A DNA stretch of 64,000 bases from MED-G105 sp050331095. GTDB taxonomy: Bacteria; Pseudomonadota; Alphaproteobacteria; Caulobacterales; Parvularculaceae. The notes under the pieces are model-generated. The model made no database searches. It saw nothing but the letters and a program-made list of their open reading frames with translations, and was not told the DNA's origin. The position numbers and the translations under genes were made by a program. The stretch's first letter is position 1, and the number at the start of each line of letters is the position of its first letter. Location of the stretch: NCBI GenBank assembly GCA_050331095.1, contig JBHJHE010000014.1:16639-80638 (forward strand), written 5' to 3'. Below, piece after piece: positions 1 through 6,953 of this stretch.

Positions 1-485
1 ACCGAGGCGAGGAGCCTCGCGATCTCGCCGCGGTCGTCCGGATGGCGAAAGACGGGGAGCGCGAACGTCGCCTCGGAGATGAAGACGTCGCAGGCCATGA
101 CCTCGAACGGCGCGCAGGTTGGGTCGGCGCGGCGCTTGTAGTCGCCCGAGACGATGAGCCTCTTGCCGGCGTATTCGACGACCGCCTGGGCCGAGCCGAG
201 CACGTGGCCGGCCGGGATCAGCGAGACGGAGACGCCGTTGACGGTCGTCGCCTCGCCGTGGGCGACGGGCTGGCGGGCGTCGGCGAAGGCCTCGCCGTAG
301 CGCGCCGCCATGATGGCGATCGTTTCTTCGGTGGCGAGGACCGCGCCGTGGCCGGCGCGGGCGTGGTCGGCGTGGCCGTGGGTCACGACCGCGCGGTCGA
401 CGGCGGCCACGGGGTCGACGAAGAAGTCTCCCGGCGGGCAGTAAAGGCCCTTCGGCGTCGGCCTCAGAATGTCGTCGAATTTCAT
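1..485 (-). CDS. ligase-associated DNA exonuclease (MBL fold), N-terminal part
   Basis: The gene starts at the ATG at 485 and runs off the left edge, so only about 161 N-terminal residues are visible. The protein begins MKFDDILRPTPKGLYCPPGD and carries the metallo-beta-lactamase signature THGHADH around residue 36, followed by a GHVLGSAQ block and VSGDYK. This order is typical of the ligase-associated, YSH1/SNM1-like exonucleases, which work with an ATP-dependent DNA ligase, an Lhr-type helicase and PdeM in DNA damage repair. The helicase and pdeM lie about 6.5 kb to the right. The ligase gene, if present, would be expected just left of the window. Family assignment is firm; the exact role is inferred from family and context. 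Confidence 0.85.
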   Translation of the reverse strand, partial: MKFDDILRPTPKGLYCPPGDFFVDPVAAVDRAVVTHGHADHARAGHGAVLATEETIAIMAARYGEAFADARQPVAHGEATTVNGVSVSLIPAGHVLGSAQAVVEYAGKRLIVSGDYKRRADPTCAPFEVMACDVFISEATFALPVFRHPDDRGEIARLLAS

Positions 486-562
486 GGCGGCCGACTTATG
501 CGCCGCCGACGGCGGGTGCTAGACGGGGCGGGGTTTTGTTGCGGCGCACGGGAGAAGATCGC

Positions 563-1462
563 ATGGGCGTGGACGGCGCCGGCCCACTCGGCGCACAGGC
601 TGGCGGGCCGTTCGGCGGCGGGCCGTTCGGCAGCGGGCTTGTCGGCGGGTTGGGGCGAGCGCTGACCGCGCTCGTGTGGATCAGCACTATCATCTTCGGC
701 TTTTTCATCGTCGCCCATTATGGCGGCGCCATCGCCCGCGGCGAACCCGCGGCGTGGAACGCGTTCCTGCCGGACCTCCATCGCGCCGGCGCGCCGCGCT
801 CGAACGCCGCCATCGGCGCGCACTTCGCCCTCGGCGCGGTCCTGCTGGTCCTCGGCCCGATCCAGCTTTTCGGCGTCGTGCGCCGGCGCGCCCCCGCGCT
901 GCACCGCTGGACGGGACGCGTCTACGTCGCCGCGGCCTTCGCAACGGCGATCGGCGGGCTCTACTTCATCGCCGCGCGGGGCACGGTGGGCGGGCCGGCG
1001 ATGAGCGTCGGCTTTGCGATCTATGGCGCGCTGATGGCGCTCGCGGCGGTTCAGACGGCCCGCTACGCCATGGCCCGCGCGTTCGACGCCCACCGCGCCT
1101 GGGCCGTCCGCCTCTTCGCGCTCGCCGTCGGCTCGTGGCTTTACCGCATGGAGTACGGCCTGTGGTTCGCGGCGAACGGCGGCGCGCCCGCGACGACGCC
1201 GGGCCACACGGAGGACTTTCGCGGTTGGTTCGACGTGGTGATGTCCTACTTCTTCTTCGTCCCCAATCTGATCGTCGCCGAGCTTTTCGTGCGCGGCGCG
1301 CGCTTCGACGGGACCGGCCCGACGCGCGCGGCCGCCGTCGGCGCGCTCGGCGTCGCCTGCGCCGTCGTTTTCGTCGGCACGGCGTTCTTCGCGCTCGAGG
1401 TCTGGGGGCCGTCGATCGTCGGCGCGCTCGCCGGCGCGCCCTCCGACGCGCTCGCGCCATGA
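563..1462 (+). CDS. DUF2306 family membrane protein
   Basis: An integral membrane protein of 299 residues. The ATG at 563 follows GGAGAAGATCGC, a good ribosome-binding site, so I prefer it to the in-frame TTG at 536. A Gly/Pro-rich N-terminus made of a 15-bp tandem duplication (GGPFG units) precedes about seven hydrophobic segments. The block LHRWTGRVYVAAAF near residue 114 is typical of DUF2306, a family of uncharacterised bacterial membrane proteins. The stop codon overlaps the start of the carotenoid oxygenase gene, so the two are probably co-translated. A role in handling the apocarotenoid product would be speculation. Confidence 0.8.
   Translation: MGVDGAGPLGAQAGGPFGGGPFGSGLVGGLGRALTALVWISTIIFGFFIVAHYGGAIARGEPAAWNAFLPDLHRAGAPRSNAAIGAHFALGAVLLVLGPIQLFGVVRRRAPALHRWTGRVYVAAAFATAIGGLYFIAARGTVGGPAMSVGFAIYGALMALAAVQTARYAMARAFDAHRAWAVRLFALAVGSWLYRMEYGLWFAANGGAPATTPGHTEDFRGWFDVVMSYFFFVPNLIVAELFVRGARFDGTGPTRAAAVGALGVACAVVFVGTAFFALEVWGPSIVGALAGAPSDALAP
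602..646 (+). repeat. 15-bp tandem repeat in DUF2306 N-terminus
   Basis: Three consecutive 15-bp units lie inside the gene start. The first two (602-616 and 617-631) are identical and the third (632-646) is diverged. They encode Gly/Pro-rich pentapeptides. This is one of several 15-bp period arrays in the window. Confidence 0.85.
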
Positions 1463-2919
1463 CCGCGGCTCTTTCTCACTCGCTGGCGCCCATTGGCGTC
1501 CGCTGCCTGCGCGCGGCGCGGGAGACCCATGGCCCGCGGCCGTTGAAGACCGTCTCCGGCGCGATCCCCGCCGACCTCAACGGGCGGCTCTATCGCGTCG
1601 GGCCCGGACGGTTCGAGCGGGACGGCGCGCCGCTCGGCCACTGGTTCGACGGCGAGGGGCTTTGCGTCATGGTGGAGCTCGCCGGCGGCGCGGCGACGGC
1701 GACGGTCAGATACGTCGCCGACGAGGCCCGCGCCGACTACGCCGCGCTCGGGCGGCTGGGCGTCGCGCCGAGCTTCGTGCGCCGCCTGCGCAGCGTCTGG
1801 TCGTGGCGCGACTACGCCAATCTCGCCAACACTGCGCTCCTTTTCTGGGGGGAGCGCCTGTTCGCGCTTTACGAGGCCGCCGCGCCCGTGGAGATTGATC
1901 CGGACACGCTCGACGTCGTCGGCGAGACCGCCCTCGGCGTCGTGCGCCGCGCCTTCTCCGCCCACCCGAAGCGCCATCGCCCCAGCGGCGCGTGGATCAA
2001 TCAGGGCTTTCGCGTGCTGCCGTCGCCGGCGATGGACTACTACGCCCTGCGGCCCGACGGCCGGGCGGCGCGTCTCGGGGCGGCCGCCTACAAGGGCGGG
2101 TCGCTGACCCACGACTTCGCGCTCACGGACCGGTGGATCGCGACGATCTCGCCGCCCGCCTTCGCGCGCAAGTTCGACGACCTTTTTCGCGGCGTCGCCT
2201 TGTCGGAGGGGCTCGACTGGCGCGGCGACGAACCGACGGAAATCGTCCTGACGGGGATCGGCCCCAACGGCGCCCTGGAGCCCGCGCGCCGAGCGCGGAT
2301 CGAGGCGCCGTCGTTCTTCTATTCCCACACCGCCCAGGCGTTCGACGACGGCGAGGACGTCGTCATTCACGGCGTCGCGGCCGACGACGGCGGCGGCATG
2401 GAATGGGTCAAGGCGATCCGCCCGGACGCGACGTCGCTGCCGCGGCCGAGCCCCATGCGCCTCGTCGAGATCCGCCTGTCGCCGAACCGTGGGACCGCGA
2501 CGACGCGCGTTCTCGCCGAGCGCCGCATCGACTTCCCGGCGGTCGACGCCGCCGCGCCCCGCGCGCGCTACGTCTACGCCGCGGGCTTCGCCGACGAAGC
2601 GGCGGCCTATACGGACTTCTTCGACGCCTGGGTCAAGATCGACGTCGAGACGGGCGCCGCCCAGCCAGCCGCCCCGATCTCCGGAGAGGGTTCACGGCGC
2701 TTCGTCAGTGAGCCGACGTTCGTTCCGCGTCCGGACCCGAAGGCCGAGGACGACGGCTGGATCCTCAGCCTCTTCTATGACGCCGATGCCGACGAGACGC
2801 GCCTCGCGATCGTCGACGCCTTCGGCGACGCCTGGGGCGCGCCCGTCGCCGAGGTCTCGCTCGGCCAGCCCTTGCCGATGAGCTTTCACGGCGTCTGGCG
2901 TCCGGCGTCGGAACCCTGA
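1459..2919 (+). CDS. carotenoid oxygenase family protein
   Basis: A 486-residue member of the RPE65/carotenoid cleavage dioxygenase family, non-heme iron enzymes that split carotenoids or related polyenes. The four iron-binding histidines can be placed: AHPKRH (about residue 171), LTHDFAL (about 217), FYSHTAQ (about 292) and SFHGVW near the C-terminus. The ATG at 1459 overlaps the TGA of the upstream DUF2306 gene by four bases, indicating translational coupling. The 3' end overlaps the convergent marR-type gene by 34 bp. Family assignment is strong; the substrate cannot be read from sequence. Confidence 0.9.
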   Translation: MTAALSHSLAPIGVRCLRAARETHGPRPLKTVSGAIPADLNGRLYRVGPGRFERDGAPLGHWFDGEGLCVMVELAGGAATATVRYVADEARADYAALGRLGVAPSFVRRLRSVWSWRDYANLANTALLFWGERLFALYEAAAPVEIDPDTLDVVGETALGVVRRAFSAHPKRHRPSGAWINQGFRVLPSPAMDYYALRPDGRAARLGAAAYKGGSLTHDFALTDRWIATISPPAFARKFDDLFRGVALSEGLDWRGDEPTEIVLTGIGPNGALEPARRARIEAPSFFYSHTAQAFDDGEDVVIHGVAADDGGGMEWVKAIRPDATSLPRPSPMRLVEIRLSPNRGTATTRVLAERRIDFPAVDAAAPRARYVYAAGFADEAAAYTDFFDAWVKIDVETGAAQPAAPISGEGSRRFVSEPTFVPRPDPKAEDDGWILSLFYDADADETRLAIVDAFGDAWGAPVAEVSLGQPLPMSFHGVWRPASEP

Positions 2920-3347
2920 TCGCTTTGCAAGTGCGCCGCGACGCGCTCCATGATCGGCAGGATCGCGCGGCGCTGGGCGGCGGTGAGGGGCGCGAGCATC
3001 GCCGCGGCGTTGCGCAGGTCCTGGCGGCGAATGGCGCGGGCCGTCTCGCGGCCGGCCTCCGTCAGGGCAAGGAGCACCCCGCGGCCGTCGCCCGCCGTCG
3101 GCGTCTTGTCGATCAGCCCGTCGCGGGCGAGCTTCTCGGCCGCCGTCGACAGGGTCGTGCGCGGCACGCCGAGAATGTCGGCGAGGTCGCTCGGCCGGCG
3201 CGGCGCCTCGGCGAGCGTTCCGAGCAGGTGGAAGTGCAACGGATTGAACCTCAGGCGGCCCTCCGCCGGCGCGCCCTTGCGCCCCTCGACGAGGAACGTG
3301 CGGACGATCGCGCCGACGCACGCCGCGAGGCGCTCCTCATCGGTCAT
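2886..3347 (-). CDS. MarR family transcriptional regulator
   Basis: A 153-residue winged-helix regulator. The HTH lies around residues 50-75 (RRPSDLADILGVPRTTLSTA), followed by the wing (DKTPTAGDGRGVLLALTEAG) and a C-terminal dimerisation helix, the usual MarR layout. It is convergent with the carotenoid oxygenase gene and overlaps its end. An inverted repeat about 100 bp upstream is a candidate operator, so autoregulation is plausible. The target and ligand are unknown. Confidence 0.85.
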   Translation of the reverse strand: MTDEERLAACVGAIVRTFLVEGRKGAPAEGRLRFNPLHFHLLGTLAEAPRRPSDLADILGVPRTTLSTAAEKLARDGLIDKTPTAGDGRGVLLALTEAGRETARAIRRQDLRNAAAMLAPLTAAQRRAILPIMERVAAHLQSDQGSDAGRQTP

Positions 3348-3370
3348 GGTCGCCTCCGGTCAACGTTCGA

Positions 3371-3406
3371 GGCCAGCTTCGGGCCAGCTTCAGGGCCAGC
3401 TTCGGG
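3371..3406 (+). repeat. short tandem repeat upstream of marR-type gene
   Basis: Three copies of GGCCAGCTTC occur with 11- and 12-bp spacing in the leader region of the MarR-type gene. They may be slippage products or protein sites; nothing further can be said. Confidence 0.7.
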
Positions 3407-3437
3407 GCTTGCGAATACGCGGGGCAAGTAGTACGGA

Positions 3438-3459
3438 ATACGTCATACGTTAATCGTAT
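3438..3459. promoter_or_regulatory. candidate MarR operator (inverted repeat)
   Basis: A perfect inverted repeat ATACG-TTAAT-CGTAT sits at 3445-3459, with one more direct ATACG at 3438-3442. This AT-rich patch lies in the divergent intergenic region between the marR-type gene and the decayed lipoprotein gene. Its size fits MarR operators; binding is inferred. Confidence 0.45.
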
Positions 3460-3477
3460 CACACTGAGGTTCCGCCA

Positions 3478-4076
3478 ATGCGCCGCTAGTCGTTGATTGC
3501 CATTCTTGTCCTGTCCGCCTGCGCCGGGCAGACGCCGCCGAGCGAGCCGCCGTCATACACGCCGCCGCCGGCGGTCGCGACCGACGGCTTCGTTTCGATC
3601 GTCGTCGAGGCCGATTTCCCCATGGACCTCGAGGCGTTCCGCGTCTTTCTCGCCGAAGAGTCCCTCATCGACTATTTGGAGCCCGTCGGCGACGTCTCGC
3701 CGCCGGTCGCGGGCGAAGTCCTGCGCGGCGAGTGGCCGACGCCGGGCGCGGCGCGGCGCGGCGCCTGACGCTGGCGGACGGGCACTACGTCATCGAACGC
3801 GTCCTCGAAAACCGGCCCGATTTCTTCAAGTACCAGGTCTGGGTCTTCACCAACGCTGCGGGTCGCGGCGTCGACCAGATCGTCGGCGAGCAGCGCTTCA
3901 CCGAAACGGCCGACGGCGTGACGTTCGAGTGGACCTACAACATCAAGCCGAAAAACGCCCTGACGCGGATCTTCGTCCGGCGCGTCGCGAACCGCGATAT
4001 TCGCCCGTTCCTCCAGAACGGCATCGACGGCTTCGCCGCCGCGGCGCGCGACCGCGTCGACGCCGCGGCGGAATAG
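3478..4076 (+). pseudogene. SRPBCC-like lipoprotein, amber codon plus frameshift
   Basis: The original start appears to be the ATG at 3478 (ATG CGC CGC TAG TCG TTG), giving MRR-stop-SLIAILVLSACAG, a clear lipoprotein signal with lipobox LSAC. The fourth codon is TAG. The frame then continues to about 3750, where it must shift by -1 inside a GCGCGGC-rich run to join LTLADGHYVIERVLENRP and the rest of an SRPBCC/START-like domain ending at 4076. A TTG at 3493 could restart translation after the amber codon but would lose the signal's positive charges. Two independent lesions make this a probable pseudogene, unless both are base-calling errors. The SRPBCC assignment rests on the overall pattern and is moderate. 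Confidence 0.65.
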
Positions 4077-4084
4077 GCGGAGCC

Positions 4085-4657
4085 CTATCGATCGGCCTCC
4101 ATATGCGCCTCCAGAGCGGCGACGCTTGGCCGGACGGCGGCGAGGTCCGCCTCCGGAACGTCTTTTAGTTTCTCCAGCGCCTTCATCATGCCGTCGAACT
4201 GCGCGCGCGCGGCCGGCGGCATCATGTCGAGCATCGCCGGATCCATGTCGCGCATTTGCGCATAGTCCGGATTTTCGGCGAGCTCGATCGCCATGTAGGC
4301 GGCGAAGACGCGGTCGCCGACGCTCGCCCATTCGGCGGGCGCAAAGCCGTGGGGCTTCAGCGTCTTGGCGAAATCGGCGTAAACCTTCGGTGCCGCGCCG
4401 CGCAGCGCAGTGATGCTGGAGCCGTAGGGCGAAAACGCGCCGCCCTCGAACGGGTTCGTCGGCTGACTGATGACGTCGCCGTCGCCCCGTTCGCGGACCG
4501 CCTCGCCGAACGCCTCGACGTCTTCGAGCGACGTGACGAAGCGGTCGACCTCGTTCGAGGACAACGCGTCGTCTGACGATAGCGCGTCGGCGGCGACGGC
4601 CGCGCCCGCGGTCGTGATGGCCACGAGCGCGGCGGCCAGAGTTTTCTTCAGCGTCAT
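4085..4657 (-). CDS. secreted protein of unknown function
   Basis: A 190-residue protein with a clean Sec signal peptide (MTLKKTLAAALVAITTAGAAVAADA). The mature N-terminus carries a small duplication (DALSSD/DALSSN), and the rest is mostly helical with no recognisable catalytic motif. A good ribosome-binding site (GGGAGAAG) precedes the ATG at 4657. It ends with TAG, eight bases from the end of the convergent SRPBCC remnant. I do not recognise the family; a periplasmic location is the only safe statement. Confidence 0.7.
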   Translation of the reverse strand: MTLKKTLAAALVAITTAGAAVAADALSSDDALSSNEVDRFVTSLEDVEAFGEAVRERGDGDVISQPTNPFEGGAFSPYGSSITALRGAAPKVYADFAKTLKPHGFAPAEWASVGDRVFAAYMAIELAENPDYAQMRDMDPAMLDMMPPAARAQFDGMMKALEKLKDVPEADLAAVRPSVAALEAHMEADR

Positions 4658-4745
4658 GGTCGGCTTCTCCCAATGCGATCCCCGCCACGCTAGCGGCGCG
4701 CGCGCATCGCGAAAAGCCGCTTATGCCGAAGCGGCGGGCGAGCGA

Positions 4746-5363
4746 TCAATCGCCCGCGCGCCGCCGCGGCTTGAAGACGACGACCTGGGGGTCGAAGCAG
4801 GGCAGCGCGGGCGGCGCGTTGAGGCAAGAGCCGTTGAACGTCGAGATCTGATCGACCTGGCCGTTCGCGGGCCCGTGGGAGCGCACGACCACATGGATTT
4901 CAGACGTGTAGGAATTTTGTAGGCCGGGCCCGAACAGATGCCGGACGAGCGCCGGATCGACCTCCGGATTTGAGTGGATGAAGCCGATGGGCAGGAACGC
5001 GGCGAACGCGGCGGAGCCGTCGTCGCGGGCGAGGCGGCCCGTCGCGTTGAGGACCGACGCCTCGACCGCCGGGGTCGCGAAATCGGACGCGGAGCAGCCC
5101 GTGGGCGCGCACGCCCCGGGATTGTTGAAGACGACCCACCAGACCGAATACGCCTCGCCGGGCTGTAGGCCGCTCGTGCGGACGCGCAGGCGCGCGCCCG
5201 TCGGCAGTCTCGACAAGGTCGCCTTGCCGACGGTCTCGCCGGCCGCCGGCGAACCGTCCGGCTGCTGAAAGGTCACTGCGTCGGCTCGGAACTGCGCGGC
5301 GTTCGCGGGCGCGGCGAATAGGCCGGCCGCCAGCGCGGCCGCCGCAATCGTCGATCGTTTCAT
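4746..5363 (-). CDS. secreted protein of unknown function
   Basis: 205 residues. The ATG at 5363 follows GGGGAG and opens a typical signal peptide ending in PANAAQ. I chose it over upstream in-frame codons because of the signal peptide and ribosome-binding site. The mature part looks like a beta-rich extracellular domain: LRVRTSGLQPGEAYSVWW followed by VFNNPGAC and three more cysteines (TGCSASD, GSCLN, LPCFD), which could form disulfides. I have seen comparable uncharacterised secreted proteins in Proteobacteria but can name no function. Confidence 0.7.
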   Translation of the reverse strand: MKRSTIAAAALAAGLFAAPANAAQFRADAVTFQQPDGSPAAGETVGKATLSRLPTGARLRVRTSGLQPGEAYSVWWVVFNNPGACAPTGCSASDFATPAVEASVLNATGRLARDDGSAAFAAFLPIGFIHSNPEVDPALVRHLFGPGLQNSYTSEIHVVVRSHGPANGQVDQISTFNGSCLNAPPALPCFDPQVVVFKPRRRAGD

Positions 5364-5532
5364 GAAATCTCCCCTTTGGTTGCTCTCCCCGCCTGCAATC
5401 CATGAGCGAATTGCGGACGCTCCAGGACGATAAATAGAAGAATCTTGGCCCGCAACGACAATCGTCAGCAAACGGTGTTTTTGAGCGAGGCGAGCGCTCG
5501 CGCGCGATCCGCCTCTGGGGCGGGATCGGGCC

Positions 5533-5964
5533 TCAGCCCGCGCCGTCCGGCCGGGTGACGACGAACGCGGCCGACGCGGCGAGCACGGGGATCTGGATCG
5601 CGATGACGAAGAGCGGCGCGCCGAGGACGACGCTGACGAAGGGCGTCGCGGCCATCGCGATGACGGCGGCGCGCTTCGCCTTCGGCGCGATGGCGCCATG
5701 CGCCTGCCAGTCGCGGATCAGCGGCCCGAAGCGCCGATGGCCGAGGAGCCAGGCGTGGAGCCGCGGCGAGGAGCGCGCAAAGGCGTAGGCCGCGACCAGC
5801 AGGAAGGGCGTCGTCGGCAACAGGGGAAGGGCGGCGCCAAGCGCGGCGAGGGCGAGGGCGCCGACGCCGCCGGCGAGCCACAACGCGCGCGCGGGCCCGC
5901 GCGCCAGGCGCGGCGCGCCGTCCGGGACGTTGTCTTGGGGGACGTTGTCTTCGGGATCGCTCAC
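5533..5964 (-). CDS. YbaN/DUF454 family inner-membrane protein
   Basis: 143 residues. The block LPLLPTTPFLLVAAYAFARS followed by RLHAWLLGHRRFGPLIRDW is the signature of YbaN (DUF454). Three hydrophobic helices are visible. The N-terminus contains a 15-bp duplication (5926-5955) giving DNVPQDNVPD. The function of the family is not established. It stands alone, reading away from the next gene. Confidence 0.85.
   Translation of the reverse strand: MSDPEDNVPQDNVPDGAPRLARGPARALWLAGGVGALALAALGAALPLLPTTPFLLVAAYAFARSSPRLHAWLLGHRRFGPLIRDWQAHGAIAPKAKRAAVIAMAATPFVSVVLGAPLFVIAIQIPVLAASAAFVVTRPDGAG
5926..5955 (-). repeat. 15-bp tandem duplication in ybaN-like N-terminus
   Basis: Two 15-bp units (5926-5940 and 5941-5955) differ at one position and encode the repeated pentapeptide near the N-terminus of the YbaN-like protein. 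Confidence 0.8.
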
Positions 5965-6082
5965 AGCGGCGAGCGATTTTCGACGAGGGCTGTCGGGGTC
6001 GTCCGGCGGATCGGTCGGGGCGATCCGGTCGCGTCGCCGATCGTGGCTGGCGACATGCGCCCGGCGTCCGGGGCGCGGGCCG

Positions 6083-6895
6083 TCACGGCGGGGCCCGCGT
6101 GGCGCCGTCTTCCGGCGACCGGCGGGGCGGTTCGGCGGACGTCCGCAAGGGACGCGGCGGCCGGCCGGCGGGGGCGGCGTATGGATCGGCGACAGGCGCT
6201 CCGGCGCCGGACGGATCCTTCGGGGCGGCCTCTTCGACGGTCGTCAGCGGCTCGTCGCCATGCGGCTCGTCGCCATGCGGATCGTCCGGCTGGTCGTCCG
6301 GCCATGCGGCGAGCAGCTGCTCGACTTTCTCCAGCAGGGCGGGGTCGGTCTCGCCGTCCGCCGCCGCGGCCTCCATGAGCGGCGCGGCGGCGACGATGCG
6401 CTCCCAGGCGTCGTCGTCGTCAAGGTCGAGCGGGGGCGGGCTGGCGGACGGCGACGGGACGCCCGTCCCGCGTGCGGGCGCGGCGTCCGTTGGCGGGGGC
6501 GCGTTCAAACTCGCGTTCGACCTCCGGAACTCGCGCGCTTTCGCCAGACAGCGGCTGCGTTCCTCGTGCGTGAGCCGCAGTCGCTCGATCGTCTGATGGG
6601 CCCATAGGGCGCGCGCCATGGCGTTGATGCGGCGCTCGAACTTGCCGGATTTGTCGCCCCGCTCGACGACGGAGAAGGACCGCGCGGCGTCGCCCGCCTC
6701 GTCGGCTAGGTCGAGGCTCAGCATCGACAGGCGCCGATACCGCGCGGTCAGCGCGGCGTCGAAATCCGCGTCGCTGAGCGTCGCCGGGTCGCTTTCGGGC
6801 CGGGCGCCTTCGGGCCGGGCGCCTTCGGGTAAGACGCCTTCGAGCGCGGCTCCTGGCGGGTTATGGTCGTCCGCAGTCCACATGAACCCGACCAT
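6083..6895 (-). CDS. hypothetical protein with pentapeptide repeats at both ends
   Basis: 270 residues from the ATG at 6895 (MVGFMWTADDHNP); a second ATG at 6883 is possible. The central part is a charged helical domain (LSDADFDAALTARYRRLSML through HQTIERLRLTHEERSRCL) reminiscent of small DNA- or RNA-binding helical bundles, but I recognise no family. Low-complexity tails carry 15-bp period repeats at both ends (6248-6289 and 6791-6850). It is divergent from the Lhr-type helicase gene with only 58 bp between starts, so the two share a promoter region; a role near DNA repair is a guess. Confidence 0.6.
   Translation of the reverse strand: MVGFMWTADDHNPPGAALEGVLPEGARPEGARPESDPATLSDADFDAALTARYRRLSMLSLDLADEAGDAARSFSVVERGDKSGKFERRINAMARALWAHQTIERLRLTHEERSRCLAKAREFRRSNASLNAPPPTDAAPARGTGVPSPSASPPPLDLDDDDAWERIVAAAPLMEAAAADGETDPALLEKVEQLLAAWPDDQPDDPHGDEPHGDEPLTTVEEAAPKDPSGAGAPVADPYAAPAGRPPRPLRTSAEPPRRSPEDGATRAPP
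6248..6289 (-). repeat. 15-bp tandem repeat (GDEPH units)
   Basis: Two identical 15-bp units (6248-6262 and 6263-6277) plus a partial third encode PHGDE-type repeats in the C-terminal half of the hypothetical protein. Confidence 0.85.
6791..6850 (-). repeat. 15-bp tandem repeat, four units (PEG units)
   Basis: Four consecutive 15-bp units (6791-6805, 6806-6820, 6821-6835, 6836-6850) share the core CTTCGGGC and encode LEG/PEG/PEG/PES pentads in the N-terminal part of the hypothetical protein. Confidence 0.85.
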
Positions 6896-6953
6896 AGCCC
6901 ATGTGGCGAGGCGTTCGATAAGTGCGCCGCTTGTAAAGGTAGTCTCGCCGTCG

